DNA of 64,000 nucleotides from Acidobacteriota bacterium (GCA_029781855.1 JAKOVX010000007.1:48001-112000); one strand, 5' to 3'; positions 36,579 through 45,111 are shown, numbered from the stretch's first letter. The notes: a model not told the origin generated them from the letters alone. Made by a program: numbers and translations.

Positions 36579-37058
36579 TTAATGGGTGGTATCGCCCGAG
36601 ATCAGTTTGATCGCGTGTTGCAAGACGGGCCGAATAACGTCGAAGCACTCAGCGACGCCCTTGGGCGAGCCCGGGAAATTGATAATAAGCGTGTTGCCGC
36701 GGATACCGCAGACTGCCCGCGAAAGCATTGCGGTCGGAGTTTTGGGAGCGGTTTCACGGCGCATCGCTTCGGCAATACCGGGCGCTTCGCGCTCGATGAC
36801 GGCACGCGTCGCCTCGGGCGCATTGTCCCGCGGCCCAAAACCCGTGCCGCCGGTCGAGATGATGAGGTTGATGCCGTCCCGATCCGCAAGCGAGCAGAGA
36901 GTATCGGTCAGCCTTTTAAGGTCGTCGGTGACGATCAACCGTTCGGCAATCACGGCCCCGAAATCGGTCAGCAATTCGACTAGACGGTCGCCCGAGACAT
37001 CATCAGCCAAATGACGCGTATCGCTAACGGTGACTATCGCTGCTATTATCAAAGGCAT
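36579..37058 (-). CDS. mogA: Molybdopterin adenylyltransferase MogA/MoaB
   Basis: 159 residues. Molybdenum cofactor synthesis: adenylates molybdopterin before metal insertion. Signatures ISTGGTGFGPRDNAPEAT, the PG-S-P-K-G loop (NFPGSPKGVAECF) and the N-terminal TVSDTR are present, with family length. MogA and MoaB cannot be separated with certainty. No other moa/moe genes are in the window. Confidence 0.88.
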   Translation of the reverse strand: MPLIIAAIVTVSDTRHLADDVSGDRLVELLTDFGAVIAERLIVTDDLKRLTDTLCSLADRDGINLIISTGGTGFGPRDNAPEATRAVIEREAPGIAEAMRRETAPKTPTAMLSRAVCGIRGNTLIINFPGSPKGVAECFDVIRPVLQHAIKLISGDTTH

Positions 37059-37157
37059 AATAATTTGTCGCCTACTCTAAATCTACGTGGCCCTCTAGCT
37101 TAATCTATATGTTGCCAATACCGTTTTCTATCAGTTGCCACTGTTCTAGCTAGCGGC

Positions 37158-37619
37158 TTATTTAGATTCTCCTCTTTCCATATTTCCCTGATTCTCGTGC
37201 GCCGCCATGCTATTAAACTCCTCAAAGGTCCACCAGCGTTTGTCGATAATCGCCGGCTCAGATGACAACAAATCGTCAACCGCTCGCTGCAGAGCCCCGA
37301 CTCGCACTGTCGTATCTATTCGCCCAAAAATCAAGAACTTTCGAATCGTCGGCATATGTGGTTCGATGAAACACAGAAAGCCATCGGGATATTCTTCGTA
37401 GTTGCCGCAACCGATCCATAGCTTGAATGATTCATTTTCGATAGGAATCATCCAACCCCAATCTTCCGCGATCGGAGTTTGGGGGCAAAATCCCTTTTCC
37501 CTTAAGCCACGAACGAGAAAGTCAGCGAGCCGCTTTCCGTATCGACCCGGGTTTATGTCGTTCTCTTCGCCGTCGTATGGAGGAAATATATCAGATCGAA
37601 ATTCAACATATGTTTTCAT
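37158..37619 (-). CDS. Hypothetical protein
   Basis: 153 residues, no signal peptide, rich in aromatic and acidic residues (IAEDWGWMIPIENESFKLW; GCGNYEEYPDGFLCFIEP). The look is that of small soluble proteins encoded beside mobile or toxin loci, but no such gene is adjacent. Follows the DMT transporter by 21 bases. Confidence 0.6.
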   Translation of the reverse strand: MKTYVEFRSDIFPPYDGEENDINPGRYGKRLADFLVRGLREKGFCPQTPIAEDWGWMIPIENESFKLWIGCGNYEEYPDGFLCFIEPHMPTIRKFLIFGRIDTTVRVGALQRAVDDLLSSEPAIIDKRWWTFEEFNSMAAHENQGNMERGESK

Positions 37620-37640
37620 AGTGCAATTAGGTCTCCTTAA

Positions 37641-38528
37641 TTACGCCGCGGTAGCCTCGATCGCGTCGAGTTGCTGTTGGCGGCGGCCGTAAAGCACGCT
37701 CATTGCGACGCCGCAGACAACTAAAAGCATACCGAGGACCGCCATTATTCCTTGCGCTTCGCCAAATACGACCCAGCCGATCGCGACCGCGTACACCAGC
37801 CCGGTGTAGTTGACGATGGCGACGCCGGCGATGCGTTCGCGTTGGAGGGCATTCGTTAAAAAGATCTGCCCGAGCTGTGAAAACACGCCGATCAGAAACA
37901 GGAAAACCCAGTCCCAACCCTGCGGTGTCTCCCACGCAAGCGCCAGGCTGAGCGTTCCGACGACCGCTCCGACAAGCTGAAAATGCAGCACGACGGTCAG
38001 CGGATGCTCCTTGCCGCGGAGGCTCCGCACCAGATTGTACGCCACGCCGGAGCAAAACGCCGAGAGCACACCGAACGCCATATAGAGCGGCGAGATGCGT
38101 TCGTCGACCTGCTCGATCAGCAATACGCCGCTGAACGCGATCGCGTAGAATATCCACTGCAGCGGCTTAACGCTCTCGCTCAGAATAAAGATCGCGATCG
38201 TCGCGGTGAATATCGGTGACAGGTACTGGATCGTCTGTGCCGATGCGAGCGGCATTTGCTGGAGCGTCAGAAAGAAGAAAAACAATGCCGTCGTGCCGAA
38301 AACGCCGCGTAAGAGCAGCATCGTGTGGTTCGACCCGATGAGGCTCGCCTTCGCCCTTCGGAGCCCGATGACGCACAGCACCGTCGCCACGGTGCATCGG
38401 AAAAACACCGTTTCCATCGCCGGAATGTGGGCCACCGCCTTTACGCAGGCATTCGCGAGAAAAAAGAAGAACGTCGACAGGAACATCGAACGCACGCCGG
38501 GAGTCAAAATTGCGGATGAATCGGCCAA
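37641..38528 (-). CDS. EamA/DMT-superfamily transporter
   Basis: 295 residues, ten predicted helices in two EamA repeats (second starts about residue 150). GVRSMFLSTFFFFLANACVK and LLLRGVFGTTALFFFFLTLQ are typical of S-adenosylmethionine- or metabolite-exporter members. Substrate unknown. Lies 25 bases downstream of the Cys-rich Feo gene in the same direction, so may be on that transcript. Confidence 0.85.
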   Translation of the reverse strand: MADSSAILTPGVRSMFLSTFFFFLANACVKAVAHIPAMETVFFRCTVATVLCVIGLRRAKASLIGSNHTMLLLRGVFGTTALFFFFLTLQQMPLASAQTIQYLSPIFTATIAIFILSESVKPLQWIFYAIAFSGVLLIEQVDERISPLYMAFGVLSAFCSGVAYNLVRSLRGKEHPLTVVLHFQLVGAVVGTLSLALAWETPQGWDWVFLFLIGVFSQLGQIFLTNALQRERIAGVAIVNYTGLVYAVAIGWVVFGEAQGIMAVLGMLLVVCGVAMSVLYGRRQQQLDAIEATAA

Positions 38529-38553
38529 ACGAAGAGGTTAGTTTTTCTGACTT

Positions 38554-38682
38554 TTATTTGCAACCGCAGTCGTCTTTGCCGCAGCCGGGCTTAGGCGAGA
38601 ATGCATGCCGTTTGCGGAGCAGTGTCACGCCGGCGTAGACAACCGCGGCCGCAATAATGAAGATGACGAATGCAAGCTGCAT
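38554..38682 (-). CDS. FeoB-associated Cys-rich membrane protein (42 aa)
   Basis: Read from ATG 38682 on the minus strand: MQLAFVIFIIAAAVVYAGV begins one membrane helix, then a basic stretch (LLRKRHAFSPK) and a C-terminal cysteine cluster ending CGKDDCGCK (three Cys plus one just before). The architecture is that of small Cys-rich proteins encoded next to feoB. They are thought to assist ferrous iron uptake or iron delivery. It is downstream of feoB, separated by a 7-bp repeat array. Confidence 0.8.
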   Translation of the reverse strand: MQLAFVIFIIAAAVVYAGVTLLRKRHAFSPKPGCGKDDCGCK

Positions 38683-38689
38683 AGTAGTT

Positions 38690-38787
38690 AACTAATAACT
38701 TAGAACTAGGAACTGATGACTGAACCAATTCTGACCACTGACCACTCCGTTGTCAGCTATTAGTTATTAATTTTCAGTTACCAGTTC
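38690..38787 (-). repeat. Fourteen-unit heptamer repeat filling the feoB-Cys-rich gap
   Basis: In exact sevens: aactaat, aacttag, aactagg, aactgat, gactgaa, ccaattc, tgaccac, tgaccac, tccgttg, tcagcta, ttagtta, ttaattt, tcagtta, ccagttc. It runs from the feoB stop to eight bases short of the Cys-rich start codon. The two halves are partly reverse-complementary. Confidence 0.85.
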
Positions 38788-40782
38788 TCACCCATACCCA
38801 AGTGCCCTGCCCACCTGAAATGTTATCAGGGCTGCAACGTACGCGAAACCAGTCATGTAGACGAGCATAAATAGCGGCCAAGTCCATGAATTGGTCTCGC
38901 GGCGGACGACGGCGAGCGTCGACATACACTGCATCGCGAGCACAAAGAATACCATTAATGTTAACGCTGTAAGAGGCGTCCACGCCTGTTTGCCGTCATC
39001 GGTCTTGGCATTGCGGACCGCCGATATCAGCGTCCGCGACTGGGCGTCCTCGTCCTTGCCCACGTTGTAAATGATGCTCAATGTCGAAACCAGCACCTCG
39101 CGGGCGGCAAAGCTCGCGATAAGCGCTACGCCGATCTTCCAGTCGAAGCCAAGCGGGCGAATTACCGGCTCGAGCACGTGACCGAGCTGCCCGGCAAAAC
39201 TGTGTTTCAGCTGCTCCGACTCCGGCAGCGGAGCAGGATCGTCCGCAGATGAATTGTCGGCAGTGCCAGTGTTTGCGGCCACAGTCTGTTGAGTGTCGAT
39301 CACCGGTTTCTGAATGCTCCGCGGGAAATACATTAGCGCCCAGAGGATGATCGAGATCGCCAGGATGACGGTACCGGCCCTTTTCAGGAAGAGCCACGCC
39401 CGGATCATCATATTTTGGAACACTGTCCGCAGATTCGGCAGGCGGTATGGCGGCAGTTCCATCAGGAACGGCGGCGGCGGAGCCTTCAGCACCGTGCGTT
39501 TGAGCAGGAACGCGACAACGATCGCCGCTGCGATGCCGATCGCGTACATCGCGAGCATCAGGACGGCCCCGAGCGATACGAATCCCAGCACAGTCCTTCC
39601 CGCAAAAAACGACGCGATCATCAGCGTGTACACCGGCAGACGCGCCGAACAACTCATAAAAGGTGCGATAAGGATCGTCGCAAAACGGTCGCGGCGGCTC
39701 TCGATCGTCCGGGTCGCCATTATGCCGGGGATGGCGCAGGCAAAGCTCGATATGAGCGGCAGGAACGCCTTGCCGTGGAGCCCGACGCGCGACATAAGCT
39801 TGTCCATCAGGAAAGCAGCCCGCGACATATATCCGCTGTCCTCAAGCAGCGAAATGAACAGGAAGAGCAGCAAAATTTGCGGCAAAAACACGACCACGCC
39901 ACCGACGCCGGCAATAATTCCGTCAGCAAGCAGGTCCGCAAGCATTCCCGGCGGCATCTCCGCCTTTACAAAATCACCGAACGCACCAAACCCTTTTTCC
40001 AAAAGATCCATCGGCAGGCTCGCCCACGAGAATATCGCCTGGAAAACAAGCAGCAGAACGGCGACCAGAATGACGAGGCCGAAAAAGCGGTGCGTCAGCA
40101 CACGATCGATCCGCTCGGAGAAATTGTGCTGTTTCTGGTCGCTGTGCCAGGTCGATTCCTGCACGGCGTTGGCGATGAACTTATATCGGGCAAATATCTT
40201 GCGGTGTGTGCTCGGGTTCTCGTCCTCGAGCTCCCCGAACTGCGGAACCTCGGGGACCGTGCCGATCACCTCGGCGACCTTTTTGGCGAGAGCTTCTTTA
40301 CCGCGGCCTGTCTTAGCGTTGACGGCGACTACCGGGCATTTGAGCAAGGCGGCGAGCATCTCGACGTCGATCTCGTGCTCCTGTTTTTCGTAAACGTCGA
40401 TCATCGTCAAGGCGATGACGACCGGAGTGCCAAATTCGAAGATCTGCGTTACGAGATAGAGATTGCGTTCGAGATTGGTCGCGTCGACAACCGCAACGAT
40501 GACGTCGGGTTTGGGCACGCCCTCCAGCGAACCGGTAATGATCTCGCGGGCGATCTGCTCGTCGAGCGACGTCGCGTCCAGGCTGTAGAGGCCAGGCAGG
40601 TCGATCAGATCGGCAACGCCCGTGGGCAGTTTCCAGTGCCCCTCTTTGCGTTCGATGGTGACGCCGGGATAATTGGCGACCTTTTGCTTGAGTCCCGTCA
40701 GCGAATTGAAAAGTGTGGTCTTGCCGGCGTTGGGGTTGCCGGCTAGCGCGATCGTGATCGCTCTGGAGGGTGCGGTGTCCAC
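38788..40782 (-). CDS. feoB: Ferrous iron transport protein FeoB
   Basis: 664 residues. Inner-membrane GTP-dependent Fe2+ transporter: N-terminal G domain with GNPNAGKTTLFN (G1, residues about 16-27), DLPG (G3), then a large membrane domain with the Feo gate motifs. The G4 motif reads TMID where NxxD is usual, so nucleotide specificity may be altered. Signature segments AFMDKLMSRVGLHGKAFLP-like and GCAIPGIM-like (SFACAIPGIMATRTI) mark the FeoB pore. Follows feoA by 20 bases and is under the Fur-type promoter. Confidence 0.95.
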   Translation of the reverse strand: MDTAPSRAITIALAGNPNAGKTTLFNSLTGLKQKVANYPGVTIERKEGHWKLPTGVADLIDLPGLYSLDATSLDEQIAREIITGSLEGVPKPDVIVAVVDATNLERNLYLVTQIFEFGTPVVIALTMIDVYEKQEHEIDVEMLAALLKCPVVAVNAKTGRGKEALAKKVAEVIGTVPEVPQFGELEDENPSTHRKIFARYKFIANAVQESTWHSDQKQHNFSERIDRVLTHRFFGLVILVAVLLLVFQAIFSWASLPMDLLEKGFGAFGDFVKAEMPPGMLADLLADGIIAGVGGVVVFLPQILLLFLFISLLEDSGYMSRAAFLMDKLMSRVGLHGKAFLPLISSFACAIPGIMATRTIESRRDRFATILIAPFMSCSARLPVYTLMIASFFAGRTVLGFVSLGAVLMLAMYAIGIAAAIVVAFLLKRTVLKAPPPPFLMELPPYRLPNLRTVFQNMMIRAWLFLKRAGTVILAISIILWALMYFPRSIQKPVIDTQQTVAANTGTADNSSADDPAPLPESEQLKHSFAGQLGHVLEPVIRPLGFDWKIGVALIASFAAREVLVSTLSIIYNVGKDEDAQSRTLISAVRNAKTDDGKQAWTPLTALTLMVFFVLAMQCMSTLAVVRRETNSWTWPLFMLVYMTGFAYVAALITFQVGRALGYG

Positions 40783-40802
40783 GTTATCGCCTTTCCTTGC
40801 GG

Positions 40803-41054
40803 CTAAACTGCCACCTCGATCGATGCTGCCTCGTTCCGACGCATCGCAAGACTGTAGCCGCGGACGCGAATTTCGAGCGGATCGCCAAACGGAGCCGTGC
40901 GGACGACGGTGAGTTCAATGCCGGGAATGACACCCATTTCGAGCAAACGGCGGGTGATCGCGGAATCGCCGCTGACGCGGACGACCCGGGCGGACGTTCC
41001 GAACGGCAGATCGGTCAGCTGCATCGTTCTCGGTATTAGTATTTCGTTGACCAT
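40803..41054 (-). CDS. feoA: Ferrous iron transport protein FeoA
   Basis: 83 residues with an SH3-like FeoA domain: TMQLTDLPFGTSARVVRVSG and the RRLLEMGVIPGIELTVVRTA turn are family signatures. FeoA is a small cytoplasmic partner of FeoB. ATG 41054 is chosen because the -10 element of the upstream promoter lies at 41083-41088, excluding an earlier start at 41078. Confidence 0.9.
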   Translation of the reverse strand: MVNEILIPRTMQLTDLPFGTSARVVRVSGDSAITRRLLEMGVIPGIELTVVRTAPFGDPLEIRVRGYSLAMRRNEAASIEVAV

Positions 41055-41082
41055 ATATTTTACGCGCCGATCCAACACCTGA

Positions 41083-41111
41083 ACTATATCCTAATTGAAA
41101 ATGATTTTCAA
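41083..41111 (-). promoter_or_regulatory. Sigma-70-like promoter of feoAB
   Basis: On the minus strand TTGAAA (41106-41111), a 17-base spacer, then TATAGT (41083-41088), about 20-30 bases before the feoA ATG. Confidence 0.75.
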
Positions 41112-41115
41112 TTAG
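41091..41115. promoter_or_regulatory. Fur-type operator over the feoAB promoter
   Basis: A perfect 25-bp palindrome centred at 41103, with core TGAAAATGATTTTCA, the shape of a Fur box. It covers the -35 element and spacer of the feoA promoter, so iron-loaded Fur should repress the operon. Confidence 0.85.
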
Positions 41116-41157
41116 AAAGGCATAATATTCACCGATCCAAAGAAAAAATTCCTTTCA

Positions 41158-42720
41158 CTAGTGATCTGTGAGGATATTTGTGACCAGATTGAGGTCCGCC
41201 TGGTAGCCGCCGATAGAGAAACGAAGCGGAATTCTGCGTTCGTCGGTGCTGAGCCAGACCTTGATGGCGAGCTTGTCGAGTTCGGCGTTGCCGGTGTTGA
41301 TCGTGATGAGTTGGGCGTTGACCTTTTCGCCTCGAATGGAGATGTCCGCGGGATTCGACGGCCGAAGCGTGAAAATGTATGGACGATCATTCCAGAGCAC
41401 GGCGACGCGCGTATCGTTGACCGGATTCCCAGGGTCCTTGCTTGGCCGCAGGTTAAACGATCGCATCGCGTAGATCAGCGAGAGCATCGTGTGCGTGCCT
41501 ACCGGGGCTTCAACGGAGTTTGCCCCGCCGAACGCGATCGCACCGGTTCTCGGGTCGAAAATTGCGGTCTGGCTCAAACGGGCAAGTGGGCCCGTGAATT
41601 TGATCTGCGACTCGATCGGAGCCAGCGTTTCCGGAACGACATAGGTCATCATCGAATCGCCGAGAGCGAAAATAGTATTTCCCTGATCGATGCCGGTAAC
41701 CGTCGCCGTCAGCCTGAGGGCGTCCCGCGACTTGAACATCTTTCGCTCGGCAGCAGCCATTCTCAGCGTCGCGACCGGTTTTCCGCCAAATGTCACGGAA
41801 TATTCGGATGTCTCGCCGAGAGCGAACGAAAGTTCAGGCAGAAGCGGCTGATTTTCGACGTACGGCGCCGGCGTCGCCACTGGTTTCGGCGTTTGGACCG
41901 GCACGGGGGTTTTCGCGGGTGTCGGCGTCGGGGACGGCTCGAGTGCGGGCACGACATTCTCTACCGACGTAAGTTCGACCCGGTAATTGCCGCGAGCGGT
42001 CTTGAACCTGATCAGCAGCGGCAGGCGGGCGTCGTCGGCGCCGAAATAGATAGTGAGATCCTTGACGCCGCGGCTGTCGAAATACGACCCTGTGACCGTC
42101 GATACGGTCGTGTCGAACGCGCCCATCTCGGTCTTGATCTTCTGGCTTTTTCCGGTTTGTGCAGTGAGAATTGACGTTTCGCCGTCCTCGAAGATCGGAA
42201 AGCTCCCAATCCCGCCGTTGCTGCGGATCATGTAGAACGCGGTTAGAAGTTCGAAATTGGTCGTCGGCGTCGTCAGGTAATCGTTCGTCGTTTTCTTAGG
42301 CAAGACACCGTCAAACTGCGTTCGGTCAACGAAAAGCGGCAGGCCGCTTTCGGGATCGGCATAAACAGTGCGAGTCTCGTCGATCAACGAAAACGCCGCA
42401 CTGACGAGCCGAAACGTCTTCAATTTTCCTTGAACCTCGATAACGTCCTTTCCGCTGAGTTTGCCGCGTGACAAGACGCTCGTCTCGAGAAACGCTACGT
42501 CCTTGATATTTTCGAACGACACCGAATACGACAGCCGCTCGCCGACCTTAAACGGCGGATTCCGCACGGTCGCAGCATCGGTCTGAGCAAATAAGCTGCC
42601 CGCAAAAACCGCCATCATCACGAGAACGGCAGATACGATAACCGCACGGGTGGCAAGTCGGCCGGTCGATTTTGCTATCGATAAGTTCGTGTGGAGAGGT
42701 GTCATCATTCGAAATAACAT
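41158..42720 (-). CDS. Exported protein with two DUF3108-like modules
   Basis: 520 residues. Signal peptide near the N-terminus (AVIVSAVLVMMAVFAGSLFAQ). Two similar domains (GERLSYSVSFENIKDVAF... and GETSEYSVTFGGKPVATLRM...), joined by a Pro-rich linker (PSPTPTPAKTPVPVQTPKPV), each resembling DUF3108. The domain is beta-rich with unknown function, probably at the outer envelope. ATG 42720 overlaps the pyrF stop (TGATG), so translation is coupled. Confidence 0.82.
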   Translation of the reverse strand: MLFRMMTPLHTNLSIAKSTGRLATRAVIVSAVLVMMAVFAGSLFAQTDAATVRNPPFKVGERLSYSVSFENIKDVAFLETSVLSRGKLSGKDVIEVQGKLKTFRLVSAAFSLIDETRTVYADPESGLPLFVDRTQFDGVLPKKTTNDYLTTPTTNFELLTAFYMIRSNGGIGSFPIFEDGETSILTAQTGKSQKIKTEMGAFDTTVSTVTGSYFDSRGVKDLTIYFGADDARLPLLIRFKTARGNYRVELTSVENVVPALEPSPTPTPAKTPVPVQTPKPVATPAPYVENQPLLPELSFALGETSEYSVTFGGKPVATLRMAAAERKMFKSRDALRLTATVTGIDQGNTIFALGDSMMTYVVPETLAPIESQIKFTGPLARLSQTAIFDPRTGAIAFGGANSVEAPVGTHTMLSLIYAMRSFNLRPSKDPGNPVNDTRVAVLWNDRPYIFTLRPSNPADISIRGEKVNAQLITINTGNAELDKLAIKVWLSTDERRIPLRFSIGGYQADLNLVTNILTDH

Positions 42721-43466
42721 CAATTTCCGTTCAGCATCTGCTCGACCGCAGCGATCCGGTCATACGCACGTATGATGGGACGCCCTACGACTACGTAGTC
42801 CGACCCGGCTACGACGGCACCGGCAAATGTCATTACACGCCGTTGGTCATCATTCGTTGCCGAAATTGGCCGGATTCCGGGCGTAACGATCAAAAAGTCA
42901 TTATTCCCTATCGTTTTACGGATCAATTCTACCTCGAGCGGTGACGCGACGACGCCGTCAAGTCCGGAGCTTTCCGCCAGCTGTGCAAGTGCAGCGACCT
43001 GAGCTTCCACTTCCCTTTCGATGCCGGTTTCGGCAAGTGTGGTTCGATCGGAACTGGTCAATACGGTAACGGCGATCAGCTTCGGCGGCGTCAAATGTTC
43101 CTTTTTGCATGCCTCGTCGACCGCTTCGCGGGTCCGTTCCATCATTTCGCGTCCACCAACGGCGTGGACGTTGAGCATCCAGACTCCGAGCCGTGCGGCC
43201 TCGACGGCGGCCGAGGCGACGGTGTTCGGGATGTCGTGAAATTTGAGATCAAGGAAGACCTTGTCCCCGGCGGCTGTCAACTCCCGGACGAATTCCGGCC
43301 CGGCGGCGGTGAAAAGCTGCATCCCGACCTTGAACGCACCGACGTGATCGCGAAGTTCTTCGACAAGCCCGCTGGCCACGGCAGCGGTCGGCACGTCGAG
43401 AGCGATGATGAGTCTCTGTCGGGGTTCGATGGCCTGATCCAGGGCCGCGGAAGCGTTTTCCATCAT
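42720..43466 (-). CDS. pyrF: Orotidine 5'-phosphate decarboxylase
   Basis: 248 residues. Catalyses the last step of UMP synthesis. The catalytic Lys-Asp array is in FLDLKFHDIPNT, with IALDVPT at the start, and the C-terminal PGIRP and VVGRPI phosphate-binding loops. I start at ATG 43466 (MMENAS...); the frame is open upstream to 43526 but that overlaps the preceding gene. Sits between a zinc-ribbon protein and the DUF3108 protein in one minus-strand unit. Confidence 0.93.
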   Translation of the reverse strand: MMENASAALDQAIEPRQRLIIALDVPTAAVASGLVEELRDHVGAFKVGMQLFTAAGPEFVRELTAAGDKVFLDLKFHDIPNTVASAAVEAARLGVWMLNVHAVGGREMMERTREAVDEACKKEHLTPPKLIAVTVLTSSDRTTLAETGIEREVEAQVAALAQLAESSGLDGVVASPLEVELIRKTIGNNDFLIVTPGIRPISATNDDQRRVMTFAGAVVAGSDYVVVGRPIIRAYDRIAAVEQMLNGN

Positions 43467-43473
43467 CTGAGAA

Positions 43474-43761
43474 CTAATCGAGGTCGAGCGGGTTCTTGAA
43501 CGGGACACCGCTATCGGTGTCGGCACGTTTCAGGGCTTCTTCAAACTTCTCGGCAAGGATCCGTTCGCGATCCTTTTGCGAAGACATTTCCTGGGCGAAA
43601 AGCTGTTCGCGAAGCTCTTTTTTCTTATTCAGGTCGCCTTTAAGGTCCTCGAACGAGCCGAGAACCTTCTTTTTTTCTTCGTGGGCGATGATCGCGCCGG
43701 TCGACCCGTCGATCGTCAGGGCGGCCTCGCAGCAGGGGCAAATTACGGTGATTCTCTCCAT
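43474..43761 (-). CDS. Small zinc-finger-like protein with coiled coil
   Basis: 95 residues: MERITVICPCCEAALTIDGS has a CPCC knuckle at the start, followed by a long charged helix (EKKKVLGSFEDLKGDLNKKK) and an acidic end. The single Cys pair may need dimerisation to bind zinc. Function unknown. It lies just before pyrF. Confidence 0.65.
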   Translation of the reverse strand: MERITVICPCCEAALTIDGSTGAIIAHEEKKKVLGSFEDLKGDLNKKKELREQLFAQEMSSQKDRERILAEKFEEALKRADTDSGVPFKNPLDLD

Positions 43762-43783
43762 CTCAGCTCCGATTGTACAACAA

Positions 43784-44419
43784 CTATTGATTTGCCTTTG
43801 CCTTTTTCAATTCTTCTTTCTTTTTCATATCTTCTATGTCCTTTTCAGTAAGTTTTGGCGGAGGCGGGGGCTTGATGCCGGCAAGGTCCTTGAATGTCGA
43901 GATCGGTACGCTGGTCATCATCTTGATCTTGCTCGGGTCGACCGCGACGGTCCGGCCCGATTTCAGAAAGATATTGACGGTCTGCGTCCGGCCGTCCGAC
44001 ACGCGCACGACCTTTGAAATGTCCTTGTCGCCGGTAAAGGTACGCGTTTCGATAAAACTGCCGTCCTTACCCATCGTGGTCGAAACTGATGAATTATCCG
44101 GTGCCGGAACACTCGGAGCCGGGCCAACCGTGCCGCCCGGCACCTCAACAATTCGGCGGCGATTGGCCATTTCGATATTTCCCGCGGGCGGGCCGTTAGG
44201 GTCCAAAACCGGTCCGTTCGCAGGACCGGTGATGCCGGGGATCTGCTGTTCTGAGATCGTATTTGCCGGCACCTCCATGCTGTTGCCGGCCACGTTCGAA
44301 TTGCCGCCCGCGTTGGTTTTCGGCACGGAATTTGAGTTTGGCTGCGGAGTCGAACCACAGCCCGTCAATACTGCAGAAATGACAATTGCGATCGAAATAC
44401 TTAATACCTTGTTCATCAT
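43784..44419 (-). CDS. Putative lipoprotein
   Basis: 211 residues with a lipoprotein signal (VLSISIAIVISAVLTGC, lipobox LTGC), a long Asn/Pro/Gly-rich low-complexity region, then a conserved-looking part VVRVSDGRTQTVNIFLKSGR. Its ATG overlaps the GNAT stop (ATGATGA). Anchored in a membrane; role unknown. Confidence 0.72.
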   Translation of the reverse strand: MMNKVLSISIAIVISAVLTGCGSTPQPNSNSVPKTNAGGNSNVAGNSMEVPANTISEQQIPGITGPANGPVLDPNGPPAGNIEMANRRRIVEVPGGTVGPAPSVPAPDNSSVSTTMGKDGSFIETRTFTGDKDISKVVRVSDGRTQTVNIFLKSGRTVAVDPSKIKMMTSVPISTFKDLAGIKPPPPPKLTEKDIEDMKKKEELKKAKANQ

Positions 44420-45006
44420 TTTTGTAAAGCCAGCATTTCCGTCAACCGAGCCTTAACGGAATACCATTCGGAATCAATGATACTGAAATATACCGAATCC
44501 CGAAAACGTCCGCTCGCGGTGATCATGTGATTTCGGAAAATTCCCTCCTCGCGGGCACCGATCCGGGCGATCGCGGTGCGTGACTTTTCGTTCAGCGAGT
44601 CAGTTTTTAATTCGACGCGTATGCAGTTCCACGTTTCGAAGGCGTGGGTGAGCATCAGCAGTTTTGCTTCGGTGTTGACGGCGGTCCGCTGCCAACGCGG
44701 ATTGATCCACGTCCAACCGATCTCGGCACGGCGATGGGCGGTGTCGATATTGCCGAAGCGCGTCGAGCCGACGATCGTATTAGTCGATGCCTCGATCGTA
44801 ACGAACGGCAACGCAACGCCGCGGTCACCGTCGGTGAGGGCCGTTTCGACGTATGACCTAAGTTCAACCTCGTTCGTGATCTGCACGGGCGTCCATCGCC
44901 AAAGCGACTCTTCGAGTCCGACCTCGCGGATCGCCGGAAAATGATCGAGCGTGAGCGGTTCGAGCCTTACGTGTTTGCCCGAAAGGGTTACCGGTTCAAC
45001 AATCAT
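44416..45006 (-). CDS. GNAT-family N-acetyltransferase
   Basis: 196 residues, the RimJ/RimL-like type: HVRLEPLTLDHFPAIREV at the start, WTWINPRWQRTAVNTEAKLL in the middle (acetyl-CoA binding) and the NEKSRTAIARIGAREEGIFR region. Probably acetylates an amino group on a small molecule or protein terminus; target unknown. First gene of the unit leading to pyrF. Confidence 0.85.
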   Translation of the reverse strand: MIVEPVTLSGKHVRLEPLTLDHFPAIREVGLEESLWRWTPVQITNEVELRSYVETALTDGDRGVALPFVTIEASTNTIVGSTRFGNIDTAHRRAEIGWTWINPRWQRTAVNTEAKLLMLTHAFETWNCIRVELKTDSLNEKSRTAIARIGAREEGIFRNHMITASGRFRDSVYFSIIDSEWYSVKARLTEMLALQK

Positions 45007-45013
45007 AAGAAGA

Positions 45014-45105
45014 TGTGAAAAAGCTAAAAAGTGAAAGAGTGAAAAAGTCCTGGCCAGATATCGTGCCGCTTTTTCACCCTTTCACTCTATCTTCTCTTTC
45101 ACTTT
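45014..45105 (-). repeat. Heptamer-period palindrome between glnA and the GNAT gene
   Basis: Reads in sevens (ttttcac, cctttca, ctctatc, ttctctt, tcacttt on the right side). Arms 45030-45047 and 45069-45086 pair over 18 bases with one mismatch around a 21-base loop, and a T-rich stretch follows on the minus strand. It fills the intergenic gap and may also act as the glnA terminator. Confidence 0.8.
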
Positions 45106-45111
45106 AGAGCA

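Noticed and set aside
38690..38787. CRISPR or promoter array in the feo operon
   Set aside because: Units are 7 bp with no spacers, so it is a short tandem-type repeat.
39415..40746. Long + strand frame of 443 codons antisense to feoB
   Set aside because: It is the complementary shadow of a well-conserved FeoB; its translation is charge-biased with no domain.
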